A DNA stretch of 64,000 nt from Kitasatospora cinereorecta (GCF_024172095.1 NZ_JAMZDX010000002.1:1452702-1516701), one strand, 5' to 3'. Shown: positions 9,063 to 21,858, counted from the stretch's first letter. The notes: generated by a model from the letters alone, not told the origin. Translations and numbers: made by a program.

Positions 9063-11927
9063 ATGGGCTCCCGCTCCCCGTCCGAAGCGGCGCTCCCGAC
9101 CGGCTTCCGGTTCGTCGGCCGGGACCGGGAGTTCGAGCTGCTGGTCGCCGCCCTGTCCCGCCCGCCGACGGTGGTCCTGGTGGAGGGCGAGGCGGGCATC
9201 GGAAAGTCGCGGCTGGTCCGCGAGGCCGCCGCGGCGCTGACCGACCGGCCGGTCCTGACCGGCTTCTGCCACCCGCTGCGGGAGCCCCACCCGTTCGGCC
9301 CGGTGGTCGACGCCCTGCGGGAGGCGGGCACCGCCCTCCCCGGCCGGGGCACCCTGCCACCGAGCACCGGGGCACTCGCCCCGCTGCTGCCCGACCTGGC
9401 CGACCGGCTCCCGCCGCCACCGCCCCGGCCGGACGATCCCCGGGACGTCCGCCAGCAGCTGATCCGTGCCGTACGCGCCTTCCTGGCCGCCCTCGGCCCC
9501 GCCGTCCTGCTGGTCGAGGACCTGCACTGGGCCGACGACGCGACCCGGGAACTGCTGCTCCTGCTCCACCGCGACCTGCCCCGGCAGCTGGCGCTCGCGC
9601 TCACCTACCGGGCCGACGACCTGCCCAGCGGAACACCACCGCTCGGCACCGCCTTGCGGCAGTCGCCCGGCGTCGGGACCGTCCGGCTCCACCTGGAGCC
9701 GCTGTCCGAGACGGAGGTGGACGCCCTCGCCCAGGACGTCATGGGCCCGGCCGCGGACGTGGAGCTGGTCCGGGTGCTGTACCAGCGCTGCGAAGGCGTG
9801 CCGCTGGTCGCGGAGGAGGACCTGCGCACCCTGGTCGAGCACAGCCGCCGCCACCCCACCGGGCTCGCCGGTGTCCTCGTCCGGGCCGAGGTGCCGGCCA
9901 GCCTGCGGGAAGCCGTCACCGAACGGCTGACCAAGCTCTCGCCGACGGCCGCGGCGATCTCCGCCGCCGCGGCCGTCATCGGCGCCCCGGCGAGCGAGGC
10001 GCTGCTCACCGAGGTCGCCGGACTGCCGGCCGAGCACGGCGGTGAGGCCCTCTCCGAGGCGCTCGACGCGGCGCTGCTCCAGGAGACCGCGGACCACCTG
10101 TACACCTACCGCCACGTGCTGGCCCAGCAGGCCGCGTACGAGTACGTGCCGGGGCCGCAGCGCGCCCGGCTGCACCGCCGGGCGATCGAGGTGCTGAGGG
10201 CGCGGTCGCCGCAGCCGCTGGTACAGATCGCCTACCACCTGAAGGCACTCGGCGACCGGGAGGAGTGGCTGCGACAGGGCAGGGCGGCCGCCGAGCAGGC
10301 CGTCTCCGTCGGCGACCACGGCACCGCCGCCGCACTGCTCCAGCAGCTCCTCGCCACCCCGGCGCTGGAGATCGAGGCGCGCTCGCAGATCGCGCTCGCC
10401 CTGGCCCGGATCCTCGTCAACGGTGTCGACTCCAGGGCCAGCGGCGTCGCGCTGCGCGGGATCCTCGCCGACCCGCAGTTGGACGACGCCACCCGTGGCG
10501 AGATCCGGCTCACCCTCGGGCTGCTGATGATCAACCACGACTCGGACATGACGGGGTTCGTGGAGGTCGAGAAGGCGGTCCCCGAGCTGCACGAGCTGCC
10601 CGAGCGCGCCGCCCGGGCCATGATCGCGCTGGCCATGAACGAGCGCGGCGACGCCGCCGACCGTTGCTGGACCTGGCTCGAGCGCGCCGACGAGCTGCTG
10701 CGCGACGGCCCCTACCCGGCCATGCGGGCGACCGCCCGCGCCACCCGGCTCACTCTGCTCGCCAGGGCCGCCGACCCGCAGGTGTGGCCCCTGCTCGACC
10801 GGCTCCCGCGCCACAGCGACGACTTCGAGGAGCTCCGGCAGAGCGCCCGGGCGCTGTACAACGTCGGCGAGCTCGCCCTCGAACTGGGCCACGACGACCG
10901 GGGCGCCGTGCTGCTGGAGGAGGGCAGGACGCTCGCCGGGCGCGCCGGGATGCCCCACATCGAGTGCTACAGCCGGACCGCCCTGCTGCGGCTCGACCTC
11001 CTGCGGGGCGACTGGGCGGGAATCGAGGAGCGCTTCGGACAACTCGCCCAGGAGTACCCCGACATCGTCATGGTCGCGGAGGAGCGGGCGCTGGCCCGGG
11101 CACGGCTGGCCGAGGCCCACGGAGAGCTCGACCGCGCGATCTCCCGGCTCGACGACGCGGCCGCGATCAGCCGGCACGGCAACCAGGTCACGGCGGCCTC
11201 ACGGGCGGCGGCGGGAACCGTACTGCTCCACCTCGCCCAGGGCGCGCACGATGCCGCCTGGGCTGCCTCCGTTCCCGCGGTGGAGGCGTACCGCCGGGCC
11301 GGTGCGTGGCCGCGCGCGACCGGGCTCGTTCCGGCAGCTGTGGCGGCGGCACTCGCCCATGGCGAGCGGCCGTACGCGGAGCGGCTCGTCGACGACGCGC
11401 AGGCCGCCCTGACCGGGCGGGACGCACCCGGGGCCGTGGCGGAACTGCACGCCGCCCGTGGCCTGCTGGCGGAGCAGGACGACCCCGCCGCCGGGGCCGG
11501 GCAGTTCGGGCTGGCCGTTGCGGCCTGGCAGCGGATCGGCCGTCCGTACGAGGCCGCCCGGTGCAGCGAGCGCCAGGGGACGGCCCTGGCGGTCGGGAAC
11601 CCGGACGCCGCCGTCGGCCTGCTGAACGAGGCGGCCGCCGTCTTCGAACGCCTCGGAGCCACCGCCGACGCCGGCCGCTGCCGGCGGACCCTGCGCGAAC
11701 TCGGACAGGGCCGACCCACCGCGCGCGGCCGCCCCAGCTACGGCACCGAGCTCTCGCCCCGTGAACGCGAGGTGGCCGAACTCATCGCCCGCGGCGCGAC
11801 CAACCGGGAGATCGCCCAGGCCCTCGTCCTGTCGCCGCGCACGGTCGAGCAGCACGCGGCGCAGGTCCTCCGGAAGCTCGGCGTGGTCCGGAAGGACGTC
11901 GGAGAGGCACTGGACAGGGAGACCTGA
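9063..11927 (+). CDS. LAL-type LuxR family transcriptional regulator
   Basis: 954 aa. An N-terminal AAA ATPase domain has Walker A EGEAGIGKSRLV (about 44-55) and Walker B VLLVEDLHWADDATR (about 155-168); a long alpha-helical, TPR-like middle follows; the C-terminal LuxR HTH is LSPREREVAELIARGATNREI (start shown) near 900-950. Such large ATP-binding regulators often activate secondary metabolism or sugar use. ATG 9063 is chosen for the GAGGTGA upstream; the longer frame from 9009 has no ribosome site. No obvious target operon is adjacent. Confidence 0.92.
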   Translation: MGSRSPSEAALPTGFRFVGRDREFELLVAALSRPPTVVLVEGEAGIGKSRLVREAAAALTDRPVLTGFCHPLREPHPFGPVVDALREAGTALPGRGTLPPSTGALAPLLPDLADRLPPPPPRPDDPRDVRQQLIRAVRAFLAALGPAVLLVEDLHWADDATRELLLLLHRDLPRQLALALTYRADDLPSGTPPLGTALRQSPGVGTVRLHLEPLSETEVDALAQDVMGPAADVELVRVLYQRCEGVPLVAEEDLRTLVEHSRRHPTGLAGVLVRAEVPASLREAVTERLTKLSPTAAAISAAAAVIGAPASEALLTEVAGLPAEHGGEALSEALDAALLQETADHLYTYRHVLAQQAAYEYVPGPQRARLHRRAIEVLRARSPQPLVQIAYHLKALGDREEWLRQGRAAAEQAVSVGDHGTAAALLQQLLATPALEIEARSQIALALARILVNGVDSRASGVALRGILADPQLDDATRGEIRLTLGLLMINHDSDMTGFVEVEKAVPELHELPERAARAMIALAMNERGDAADRCWTWLERADELLRDGPYPAMRATARATRLTLLARAADPQVWPLLDRLPRHSDDFEELRQSARALYNVGELALELGHDDRGAVLLEEGRTLAGRAGMPHIECYSRTALLRLDLLRGDWAGIEERFGQLAQEYPDIVMVAEERALARARLAEAHGELDRAISRLDDAAAISRHGNQVTAASRAAAGTVLLHLAQGAHDAAWAASVPAVEAYRRAGAWPRATGLVPAAVAAALAHGERPYAERLVDDAQAALTGRDAPGAVAELHAARGLLAEQDDPAAGAGQFGLAVAAWQRIGRPYEAARCSERQGTALAVGNPDAAVGLLNEAAAVFERLGATADAGRCRRTLRELGQGRPTARGRPSYGTELSPREREVAELIARGATNREIAQALVLSPRTVEQHAAQVLRKLGVVRKDVGEALDRET

Positions 11928-11940
11928 CGGTTGTGCGCTG

Positions 11941-11973
11941 CGGGCCGTGCGCTGACGGGCCGTGCGCTGACGG
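11941..11973. repeat. Short tandem repeat after the LAL regulator
   Basis: A 15-nt unit, GGGCCGTGCGCTGAC, is repeated about 2.3 times just downstream of the regulator stop. No function is evident. Confidence 0.7.
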
Positions 11974-12113
11974 GCCGCCGCGATCGCGGCCTGAACCGCG
12001 AGGCCGCCGCCGGGCTCAGGGTGCCGGGAGAGCGGTCCCCCGGGTCCGGAGCCGCATCCTCGACGCCTCCGGCCGGCGCTCCGCCCCGGGTGGGCCGAGC
12101 GCCGGCCGTCCGC

Positions 12114-13286
12114 TCAGCGTGCGCCGAGCAGGTGCTCCAGGGCGAGCTGGTCCAACTGTTCGAAGGCCATGCCCCGGGCCGCGGCGGCCTCGACGTCGAA
12201 CTCCTCGAAGGCGGTGCGGTCCGCCAGCAGCCCGGCGAGGCCGTCCTCGGCGGTGGGGGCGGCGAGTTCGGGCAGCCGGGCGGCGGCGAGGGCGGCCACG
12301 ACCTCCGGGTCCGCCCGGAAGGCGCGGGCCCGTTCGGCGAGCAGCAGGTAGTTGCGCATGCAGGCGGCGGCGGAGGCCCAGACGCCGTCGAAGTCCTCGG
12401 TGCGCGGCGGCTTGAAGTCGAAGTGGCGCGGGCCGTCGTAGCCGGCCGACTCCAGCAGGTCGACCAGCCAGAACGCCTGGCGCAGGTCGCCCGCGCCGAA
12501 GCGCAGGTCCTGGTCGTACTTGATCCCGGACTGGCCGTTGAGGTCGATGTGGAAGAGCTTGCCGTGCCACAGTGCCTGGGCGATGCCGTGCGGGAAGTTC
12601 AGCCCGGCCATCTGCTCGTGCCCGACCTCGGGGTTGAGGCCGACCCGCTCGGGGCGCTCCAGCTCGTTGATGAACGCCAGGGCGTGGCCGACGGTGGGCA
12701 GCAGGATGTCGCCGCGCGGCTCGTTCGGCTTGGGCTCGATGGCGAAGCGCAGGTCGTAGCCCTGCTGCTCGACGTACTCGCCGAGCAGGTCGAAGGCCTC
12801 CTTCAGCCGGTCCAGCGCGGTGCGGACGTCCTTGGCGGCGCCGGACTCGGCGCCCTCCCGTCCGCCCCAGGCGACGTAGGTGGTCGCGCCCAGTTCAGCG
12901 GCCAGGTCGATGTTGCGGACGGTCTTGCGCAGCGCGTAACGCCGCACCTCGCGGTCGTTGGCGGTGAACGCGCCGTCCTTGAACACCGGGTGGGTGAACA
13001 GGTTGGTGGTGGCCATCGGCACCTTCAGCCCGGCCGCGTCCATCGCGGCGCGGAAGCGCTTGACCGTCTGCTCGCGCTCGGCCTCCGAGGAGCCGAACGG
13101 GATGAGGTCGTCGTCGTGGAAGGTGACGCCGTACGCGCCGAGCCCGGCGAGCCGGTGGACCGTCTCGACCGGGTCGAGAGCCGGACGGGTGGCATCCCCG
13201 AAGGGGTCGCGGCCCTGCCAGCCGACGGTCCACAGACCGAAGGTGAACCTGTGTGCGGGGGTGGGGGTGAGGGGATCGCTGGTCAT
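12114..13286 (-). CDS. xylA: Xylose isomerase
   Basis: 390 aa, the class I (actinobacterial) size. It converts D-xylose to D-xylulose (and glucose to fructose in vitro) in the cytoplasm. The catalytic His region is [19 protein letters not shown]; metal ligands are in [24 protein letters not shown] and [22 protein letters not shown] 13286 is chosen over the much longer open frame because GGAG lies upstream and the family start ([12 protein letters not shown]) follows. It is divergent from xylB across a 97-nt gap holding a palindromic operator. Confidence 0.97.
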   Translation of the reverse strand: MTSDPLTPTPAHRFTFGLWTVGWQGRDPFGDATRPALDPVETVHRLAGLGAYGVTFHDDDLIPFGSSEAEREQTVKRFRAAMDAAGLKVPMATTNLFTHPVFKDGAFTANDREVRRYALRKTVRNIDLAAELGATTYVAWGGREGAESGAAKDVRTALDRLKEAFDLLGEYVEQQGYDLRFAIEPKPNEPRGDILLPTVGHALAFINELERPERVGLNPEVGHEQMAGLNFPHGIAQALWHGKLFHIDLNGQSGIKYDQDLRFGAGDLRQAFWLVDLLESAGYDGPRHFDFKPPRTEDFDGVWASAAACMRNYLLLAERARAFRADPEVVAALAAARLPELAAPTAEDGLAGLLADRTAFEEFDVEAAAARGMAFEQLDQLALEHLLGAR

Positions 13287-13314
13287 GATGCGGCTCCGGA
13301 TCACTGCGGGGGCT

Positions 13315-13337
13315 GTTTGTAATGGCGACTTACAAAC
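13315..13337. promoter_or_regulatory. xyl operator between xylA and xylB
   Basis: A perfect inverted repeat, GTTTGTAA (13315-13322) and TTACAAAC (13330-13337) with a 7-nt spacer, lies in the divergent xylA-xylB promoter gap. The ROK-family repressor encoded just downstream of xylB is the natural ligand. Binding itself is inferred. Confidence 0.8.
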
Positions 13338-13383
13338 TAGTATCCCTTGACGTCGGACGGAACCCCCCGAGCGGAGGAACACA

Positions 13384-14814
13384 ATGGCTGCCCAGCGTGT
13401 CGTGATCGGCATCGACAGTTCGACCCAGTCCACCAAGGCCCTTGCCGTCGACCTGGACACCGGCACCGTTCTCGGCCGCGGCCGTGCCGCGCACACCGTC
13501 AGCACCGGCGCCGGACGCGAGAGCGACCCCGAGCAGTGGTGGCAGGCCCTCGCCGAGGCCACCGCCGCCACCGGCTGGGCCCAGCGCGCCGCCGCGGTCT
13601 CCGTGGCCGGCCAGCAGCACGGCCTCGTCGTCCTCGACCCGGACGCACGACCGGTGCGCCCGGCGCTGCTGTGGAACGACGTCCGCTCCGCGCCCCAGGC
13701 CGCCGAGCTGCGCGAGGCGTTCGGCCCGGCCGAGCTCGCCCGCCGCACCGGCAGCGTCCCCACGGCCGCCTTCACCGCCGCCAAGTGGGCCTGGCTGCGC
13801 GCCAACGAGCCCGCCGTCGCCCAGCGCGCCGCAGCCGTCCGGCTGCCCCACGACTTCCTCACCGAACGGCTCACCGGCGAGGCGGTGACCGACCGCGGCG
13901 ACGCCTCGGGAACCGGCTGGTGGGGCCCGGACGGCTACGACCGCGACCTGCTCGACCGGATCGGCCTCGACCCGGCGCTCCTGCCGCAGGTCCTTGCGCC
14001 GGGCGCGGCCGCCGGCGCCGTCCGCCCCGGCCTGCCGCTGCGCCCGGGCATCCCGGTGGCCACCGGCACCGGCGACAACATGGCCGCCGCGCTCGGACTC
14101 GGGCTCGCCCCCGGGGAGCCCGTGCTCAGCCTCGGCACCTCCGGCACCGTGTACGCCGTCGGCCGCAGCCGGCCCGCCGACCCCGGCGGCACCGTCGCCG
14201 GCTTCGCCGACGCCCTCGGCGGGTGGCTCCCGCTCGCCTGCACCCTCAACTGCACCCTCGCCGTCGACCGCTTCGCCGCCCTGCTCGGCCGCGACCGCGA
14301 GGACGTCGAGGCCGGCGGCAGCGCCGTCGTCCTGCCCTACCTCGACGGCGAGCGCACCCCCGACCTCCCCGGCGCCTCCGGCCTCGTCCACGGACTGCGG
14401 CACACCACCACACCGGGACAGCTCCTCCAGGCCGCCTACGACGGAGCGGCCCACGCCCTGCTCACCGCCCTCGACGACGTGCTGCGTGCCGGCGGCGGGA
14501 ACCCCGCGCCCGACCGGCCGCTGCTGCTGATCGGCGGCGGCGCCCGCGGCCGGGCCTGGCAGCAGACCGTTCTCCGGCTCTCCGGCCGCGCCGTCCGGGT
14601 GCCCGCCGCCGAGGAGCTGGTCGCCCTCGGCGCTGCCGCCCAGGCCGCGGCCCTGCTCACCGGCGAGCCCGCCGACGCCGTCGCGCGCCGCTGGCGCACC
14701 GCCGAGGGCCCGTTGCTCGAGCCCGTGCCCCGGGACGAGGACACGCTCGGACGGATCACCGATACGCTGCGCCGGGCGGCCGACCTGCAGGGCGGCCCGG
14801 CAACGGACCGGTAG
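13384..14814 (+). CDS. xylB: Xylulokinase
   Basis: 476 aa FGGY kinase. It phosphorylates D-xylulose to xylulose 5-phosphate. The N-terminal phosphate loop [11 protein letters not shown] and the VSVAGQQHG and LLWNDVRS motifs are typical of XylB; the C-terminal [12 protein letters not shown] closes the ATP site. It is divergent from xylA and lies 12 nt before the ROK regulator, forming the standard streptomycete xyl locus. Confidence 0.95.
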   Translation: MAAQRVVIGIDSSTQSTKALAVDLDTGTVLGRGRAAHTVSTGAGRESDPEQWWQALAEATAATGWAQRAAAVSVAGQQHGLVVLDPDARPVRPALLWNDVRSAPQAAELREAFGPAELARRTGSVPTAAFTAAKWAWLRANEPAVAQRAAAVRLPHDFLTERLTGEAVTDRGDASGTGWWGPDGYDRDLLDRIGLDPALLPQVLAPGAAAGAVRPGLPLRPGIPVATGTGDNMAAALGLGLAPGEPVLSLGTSGTVYAVGRSRPADPGGTVAGFADALGGWLPLACTLNCTLAVDRFAALLGRDREDVEAGGSAVVLPYLDGERTPDLPGASGLVHGLRHTTTPGQLLQAAYDGAAHALLTALDDVLRAGGGNPAPDRPLLLIGGGARGRAWQQTVLRLSGRAVRVPAAEELVALGAAAQAAALLTGEPADAVARRWRTAEGPLLEPVPRDEDTLGRITDTLRRAADLQGGPATDR

Positions 14815-14826
14815 GAGGAACGAGCG

Positions 14827-16038
14827 GTGACGGCGGTCGGCAGGGTCGGCGGGAGCCCGGCGAACGGGCCCGCCTCGCAGCAGGACATGCGCCGGCGGAA
14901 CCTCGCCGTGGTCCTCGGCACGGTCGCCGCCCACAGCCCGCTCTCCCGCGCGGACGTCGCCGGACGCACCGGCCTGACCAGGGCGGCGGTCTCCTCCCTG
15001 GTCGACGAGCTGATCGCGCGTGGCACGCTGACCGAGGCCGCCACCGCACCGGCGGGCCGGGTGGGCCGCCCCGGACGGGCGCTGGTCGTGAGCGACCGCG
15101 GCCCCGCGAGCCTCGGACTGGAGATCGGGGTCGGCCACCTCGCCGCCTGTGTCGCGGACCTGCGCGGCGAACCGCGGGTGTGGCGCCGAGTGGAACGGGC
15201 CAACGCGGGCAGGCCGCCGGCAGAGGTCCTGGCGGAGGCCGCCGCGCTGGCCGCCGAGGCGGAGGCCGAGGCCGCCGTCCACGGGCTGAGCGTGATGGGC
15301 CGCGTCCTCGCCGTGCCCGGCGTGGTGCCCAACGAGCCACGCGGGCTGGTCGAGCACGCGCCCAACCTCGGCTGGCACGCGGTCCGCCCGGCCGACCACT
15401 GGCCCGACCGCGACACCGTGCCCGACCTCGAGAACGAGGCCAACCTCGGCGCGTTGGCCGAACTCTGGCGCGAGGAACACACCGGCGTGACCTTCGTACA
15501 CGTCTCCGCCGAGGCCGGCATCGGCGCCGCCCTGGTGGTCGGCGGACAGCTCTTCCGGGGCACCCGGGGGTTCGCCGGCGAGCTCGGCCACGTCACGGTG
15601 CACCCGGAGGGCCGGCCCTGTGCCTGCGGCGCGCGCGGCTGCCTCGAGCAGTACGCGGGCGTGGCGGCCGTCCTGCGCGAGGCCGGGCTGGACGGGACCG
15701 GCGATGCGGTCGTCCTGCTGGCCGAGCGGGCGACGGCCGGGGATCCGGCCACCCTGGGTGCCCTGGAAGGCGCGGGGCAGGCCATGGGCCTCGCCCTCGC
15801 CTCGGCGGTGAACCTGATCGATCCGGACGGCCTCGTCCTGGGCGGCGCCTACGCGGAACTCGCCGCATGGCTGCTGCCCGCGATCCGCACCGAACTGGCC
15901 GCCCGGGTCACCGTCCGGCCCTGGGAGCCGGAGGCGGTGCGCGCCTCGCTCCTCGGTCGGCGCGGACCGGTCCTCGGCGCGGCGCTGCTGACCGTCCGCC
16001 GGCTCCTCGCCGACCCCACCCGACTCCCCGCCGGCTGA
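14827..16038 (+). CDS. xylR: ROK family transcriptional repressor, probable XylR
   Basis: 403 aa from GTG 14827; AGGAGG at 14813-14818 overlaps the xylB stop. The N-terminal winged HTH (about 25-75; LSRADVAGRTGLTRAAVSSL) precedes a ROK sugar-kinase-like domain with the zinc-site segment CACGARGCLEQY (about 262-273). Co-transcription with xylB and the palindrome upstream indicate a xylose-responsive repressor of xylA/xylB. Family assignment is firm, the ligand is inferred from context. Confidence 0.9.
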   Translation: MTAVGRVGGSPANGPASQQDMRRRNLAVVLGTVAAHSPLSRADVAGRTGLTRAAVSSLVDELIARGTLTEAATAPAGRVGRPGRALVVSDRGPASLGLEIGVGHLAACVADLRGEPRVWRRVERANAGRPPAEVLAEAAALAAEAEAEAAVHGLSVMGRVLAVPGVVPNEPRGLVEHAPNLGWHAVRPADHWPDRDTVPDLENEANLGALAELWREEHTGVTFVHVSAEAGIGAALVVGGQLFRGTRGFAGELGHVTVHPEGRPCACGARGCLEQYAGVAAVLREAGLDGTGDAVVLLAERATAGDPATLGALEGAGQAMGLALASAVNLIDPDGLVLGGAYAELAAWLLPAIRTELAARVTVRPWEPEAVRASLLGRRGPVLGAALLTVRRLLADPTRLPAG

Positions 16039-16079
16039 CCCGGCGACCGACCCGCGGACCGACCCGTCCCGCGGGCCCG

Positions 16080-16226
16080 TCAGCCGTGGTCGACCACCAC
16101 CATCGCGTGCCCGTCGAGGGTGGTCACCCGCACGTGGACGTACCCGTCCTCGTACCGCCACGGCAGCTCCTGCCCCACCGCCGGCGCCGGGCACTGAGCA
16201 ACCGTGACCTGCAGGGCGCGGTGTGA
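16080..16226 (-). pseudogene. C-terminal stump of an unidentified enzyme
   Basis: A minus-strand frame ending in TGA (16080-16082) reads QELPWRYEDGYVHVRVTTL then DGHAMVVVDHG. This beta-rich ending resembles the last strands of the C-terminal sandwich domain of some glycoside hydrolases. No start or upstream part is present, since the AlkZ-like gene stops at 16230 on the same strand. Identity is tentative. Confidence 0.35.
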
Positions 16227-16229
16227 CGC

Positions 16230-17330
16230 TCAGGAGGGTGAATCGCCGATCCGTACGCGGTCGCTGCCGTGGTCGGAGAGGAACGACGCCAGCGCCCGCC
16301 CCTGCTCGGCGACGGCGGTGCGGTCGGCTCGGGAGAAACGACGCAGCGGGGTGACGACCACCGTGTCGGCCTCGACGCTCCAGGTGGCGGCGGCGCGGCC
16401 GTCGACCAGGACGATGCGAGCGCCCGTGACCGACAGGCCGCGGTGGGCGTCGTCGATGACCCGGCTGCGGTCGTGGTAGCCGAGGATCACGTTGTCGAAC
16501 GCCGGCAGAAAACGCGGCGGGGCGGGTGTGTCGGGGTCGGGGCGCGGCGCGTCGGGGAGGTCCAGCAGTTCCCGGCCCCGCTCGTCGCGGAAGGTGACCA
16601 GTTCCTCGCGTACCGCGGCGACTGCGCCGGGCAGTCCGGCGAGTCCGCACCAGGCGCGCAGGTCGGCCGAGGCGGCCGGGCCGAACGCGGCCAGGTAGCG
16701 CCGTACCAGCGCCTGGCCCACCCGGTCGCAACCGTCCTGGGACGGCGGGTCGATCTCGCGCCCCAGCCAGGCGGAGAGCCGGACGTTACGGACCCCTGCT
16801 CTGGTCCGCCACAGCCCGCGAGGCGGCATCTGGGCCATCGGGACGAGAGCGGCGATCACCATCTCGCCCAGTGCCCGCGGCCCGGGCGCCGGCCAGCGCC
16901 CGTCGAGCGCCTGCGCGAGCTCCGTCATCGAGCGCGGCTCGCCGTCGGCCATCACCGTCCTCGCCTCCGCCGCGAGTTCGTCGAGGTCCACCCCGCCGAG
17001 CTCGCGGCGGTAGACCCCGAGGACCCGTTGGCGCAACATCGCGTCGTGGCGGGCCCGCCAGGCCAGGGCGTCGTCGGCGGCGACGAGGTGGACGGTGCGA
17101 CGCATGAGGTGGGTCCGCACGACGCGCCGCCCGGTCAGCAGGTCCGAGAGCACCGCCGGGTCGAACGCGCGCAGCCGGGACCAGAGCCCGACGAACGGTT
17201 CCTGCGGTTCCTGCGCCTGCAGGCCGCAGAGATGGGCGACGGCGTCGAGGACCGGCACGTCGGCGCGCTCCAGCAGCAGCTGCCGGGCCAGCGTGGCGCG
17301 GCCCAGCGCCCGGGCGTCGAGAACGGTCAT
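16230..17330 (-). CDS. Winged-helix DNA-binding protein, AlkZ/YcaQ-like
   Basis: 366 aa from ATG 17330 (an in-frame ATG at 17420 would add 30 residues). It belongs to the HTH_42 family that includes the DNA glycosylases AlkZ and YcaQ: the signature LCGLQAQEPQEPFVGLWSRL is present near residue 30, VRTHLMRRTVHLV about 75, and FLPAFDNVILGYHDRSRV towards the C-terminus. Members unhook bulky or crosslinked bases; the Q-x-Q pair (QAQ) seen here is their catalytic motif. The start is placed where family members normally begin (MTVLDARALGRATLARQ). Confidence 0.85.
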   Translation of the reverse strand: MTVLDARALGRATLARQLLLERADVPVLDAVAHLCGLQAQEPQEPFVGLWSRLRAFDPAVLSDLLTGRRVVRTHLMRRTVHLVAADDALAWRARHDAMLRQRVLGVYRRELGGVDLDELAAEARTVMADGEPRSMTELAQALDGRWPAPGPRALGEMVIAALVPMAQMPPRGLWRTRAGVRNVRLSAWLGREIDPPSQDGCDRVGQALVRRYLAAFGPAASADLRAWCGLAGLPGAVAAVREELVTFRDERGRELLDLPDAPRPDPDTPAPPRFLPAFDNVILGYHDRSRVIDDAHRGLSVTGARIVLVDGRAAATWSVEADTVVVTPLRRFSRADRTAVAEQGRALASFLSDHGSDRVRIGDSPS

Positions 17331-17468
17331 CGGGTCCTGCCAGGCGGGCGCGTGTTCACCGGGTACGTCCTCGTCTCGCGGGTGTGTCTGTCTGGTGGGT
17401 GGTCCGTCGGACGCCGTCATCGGAGCGGCGGCCGGGCGGTGCGGGCCCGGCCGCCCGGCCGCCGGTGG

Positions 17469-17894
17469 TCAGGACGCGGCGTACTCGCTGACGACGTCCA
17501 CGACCCAGGTGACGCCGAACCTGTCCGTGAGCATTCCGTAGAGGGGTGCCCACTGTGCGGGCGCCAGCGGCTGCTCGATGCTCGCTCCCTCGGACAGCTT
17601 CTCCCAGTAGGCGGTGACCTCCTCGGCCGTCTCGCCGCGGAGCGAGACGAAGAACGCGTTCTCGCCCTGGTGCCACGGCAGGTGCGCGGGCACGTCGTAG
17701 GCCATCACGCGGAAACCGTTGTCGGCGGTCACCTGCCCCCACATCAGCTGGTCGGCTCCGGAGGGGTCCTGGACGTTCCCGGCGTCCCCGTACGTGACCA
17801 GGGCCGCGTCCCCGCCGAACACGGACTGGTAGAAGGTCAGTGCCGCGCGGGCCTCACCGCGGAAGTTCAGATGGGTCACGGTGGTGACGGGCAT
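17469..17894 (-). CDS. VOC family protein (PhnB/glyoxalase-like)
   Basis: 141 aa, one vicinal-oxygen-chelate fold: THLNFRGEARAALTFYQSVFG at the start, LPWHQGENAFFVSLRG in the middle, and RFGVTWVVDV at the end, as in PhnB-like proteins. It may bind metal or act in detoxification; the substrate is not known. It is divergent from a WYL regulator that likely controls it. Confidence 0.88.
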   Translation of the reverse strand: MPVTTVTHLNFRGEARAALTFYQSVFGGDAALVTYGDAGNVQDPSGADQLMWGQVTADNGFRVMAYDVPAHLPWHQGENAFFVSLRGETAEEVTAYWEKLSEGASIEQPLAPAQWAPLYGMLTDRFGVTWVVDVVSEYAAS

Positions 17895-17945
17895 GGTGGC
17901 TCCTCATCGATCGATCCGTCGTGCTTGGTGACCACTGTCGCAGCG

Positions 17946-17970
17946 GTAGCGGACAGGTTGTGGCCGCTAC
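17946..17970. promoter_or_regulatory. Palindrome in the VOC-WYL divergent promoter
   Basis: GTAGCGG (17946-17952) and CCGCTAC (17964-17970) form a perfect 7-bp inverted repeat with an 11-nt spacer, 19 nt before the WYL regulator start. It is a plausible autoregulatory operator. Confidence 0.6.
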
Positions 17971-17988
17971 TTCCGGCACGATAGGGCC

Positions 17989-19056
17989 ATGCAGAAGACC
18001 TCAGCCCGACTGCTGACGCTGCTCTCGTTGCTCCAGGCGCGCCGGGACTGGCCGGGGGCGCTCCTTGCCGAGCGGCTGGACATCAGTCCGCGCACCGTAC
18101 GCCGCGACGTCGACCGGCTGCGTGAACTCGGCTACCCCATCGTCGCCACCAAGGGCCCCGACGGCGGCTACCGGCTCGACGCCGGCACGGAGCTGCCCCC
18201 GTTGCTGTTCGACGACGAGCAGGCCGTCGCCCTCGCCGTCGCACTGCAGATCGCCGCCACCACCGGTGCCGGCATCGAGGAAGCCGCAGCCCGGGCGCTG
18301 ACCACCGTCCGGCAGGTCATGCCGGCCCGGCTGCGCCGCCGGATCGACACCCTTCGGGTCACCGCCGTCGAGCAGCCCGCGACCCGGCCGGACCCACCGG
18401 TCGACAGCGGCGTGCTCATGACCCTCGGCGCCGCGGTCCACGCCCGCGAGGTCCTGCGCTTCGACTACCGCCCCGCATCCACGCCGAGGGCGGACGACAA
18501 CGGCGTGCAGACCCCGCCGCGCCGGGCGGAGCCCCACCACCTGGTCACCTGGGGCGGGCGCTGGTACCTCGTCGCCTGGGACCTCGACCGCGAGGACTGG
18601 CGCACCTTCCGCGCCGATCGCATCACCCCGCGAACCCCCACGGGGCCGCGCTTCACCGCGCGCGAGCTTCCCGGGGGTGAGGTGGCGGCCTTCGTCGCCG
18701 GGAGGTTCCGGGGCTCCGACGGCTCGGACGGCTGGCCCTGCCGCGGCGAGGTGATCCTCGACCTGCCCGCCGCCGTGGTGTCCCGGTACGCCCCGGACGG
18801 AGTCGTCGAGGAGCTCGGCCCGGACCGCTGCCGACTTCTCCTGGGTTCCTGGTCATGGCCCGGCCTGGCCTCCGCCATCGGCCGGTTCGACGCCGACTTC
18901 GAGGTCGTCGGCCCGGCCGAGCTCAAGGACGCCTGCGCGCAGCTGGCCCGCCGCTACGCCGACGCTGCGACCGACGGACCCCTGGGCGGCGAGGTCGGCG
19001 CCGCTCCCGACCTCGTCCTGCCGCGCCCGGCGGACCTCCCGCCGAGCCGGCGCTGA
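17989..19056 (+). CDS. HTH-WYL transcriptional regulator (YafY type)
   Basis: 355 aa. The N-terminal HTH_11 (about 1-60; LAERLDISPRTVRRDVDRLREL) is followed by a WYL ligand-sensing domain (about 140-210; WGGRWYLVAWDLDREDWRTFRADR) and a WCX C-terminal extension (SWSWPGLASAIGRFDADFEVVGP). It is divergent from the VOC gene with a palindrome between, so local control is likely. Confidence 0.92.
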   Translation: MQKTSARLLTLLSLLQARRDWPGALLAERLDISPRTVRRDVDRLRELGYPIVATKGPDGGYRLDAGTELPPLLFDDEQAVALAVALQIAATTGAGIEEAAARALTTVRQVMPARLRRRIDTLRVTAVEQPATRPDPPVDSGVLMTLGAAVHAREVLRFDYRPASTPRADDNGVQTPPRRAEPHHLVTWGGRWYLVAWDLDREDWRTFRADRITPRTPTGPRFTARELPGGEVAAFVAGRFRGSDGSDGWPCRGEVILDLPAAVVSRYAPDGVVEELGPDRCRLLLGSWSWPGLASAIGRFDADFEVVGPAELKDACAQLARRYADAATDGPLGGEVGAAPDLVLPRPADLPPSRR

Positions 19057-19149
19057 CCGCGCGAACAGCAGGCGTCCGGGTCCCGACCGGGCGTGCAGGA
19101 CGAGGAGTTCGAGGGTGGCGTACTGCGGCACCCGACTTCTGCCGCAGAG

Positions 19150-19180
19150 GGAACCCCGGCCGAGGTGCGGCCGGGGTTCC
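19150..19180. terminator. Bidirectional terminator hairpin
   Basis: A perfect 13-bp stem (GGAACCCCGGCCG at 19150-19162, complement at 19168-19180) with a 5-nt AGGTG loop lies between the converging WYL regulator and xylanase genes. Confidence 0.85.
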
Positions 19181-19276
19181 CCGAGACGGTGAGTGTCGGT
19201 CAGCAGGTGGAGTCGGACCGGCGCCTACGGGCCGGCCGGCCGCACCCGATCGCGATCACCTGTGGATCGGGCGGGG

Positions 19277-21847
<2,571 letters not shown>

Positions 21848-21858
21848 TCAACCTTGGT

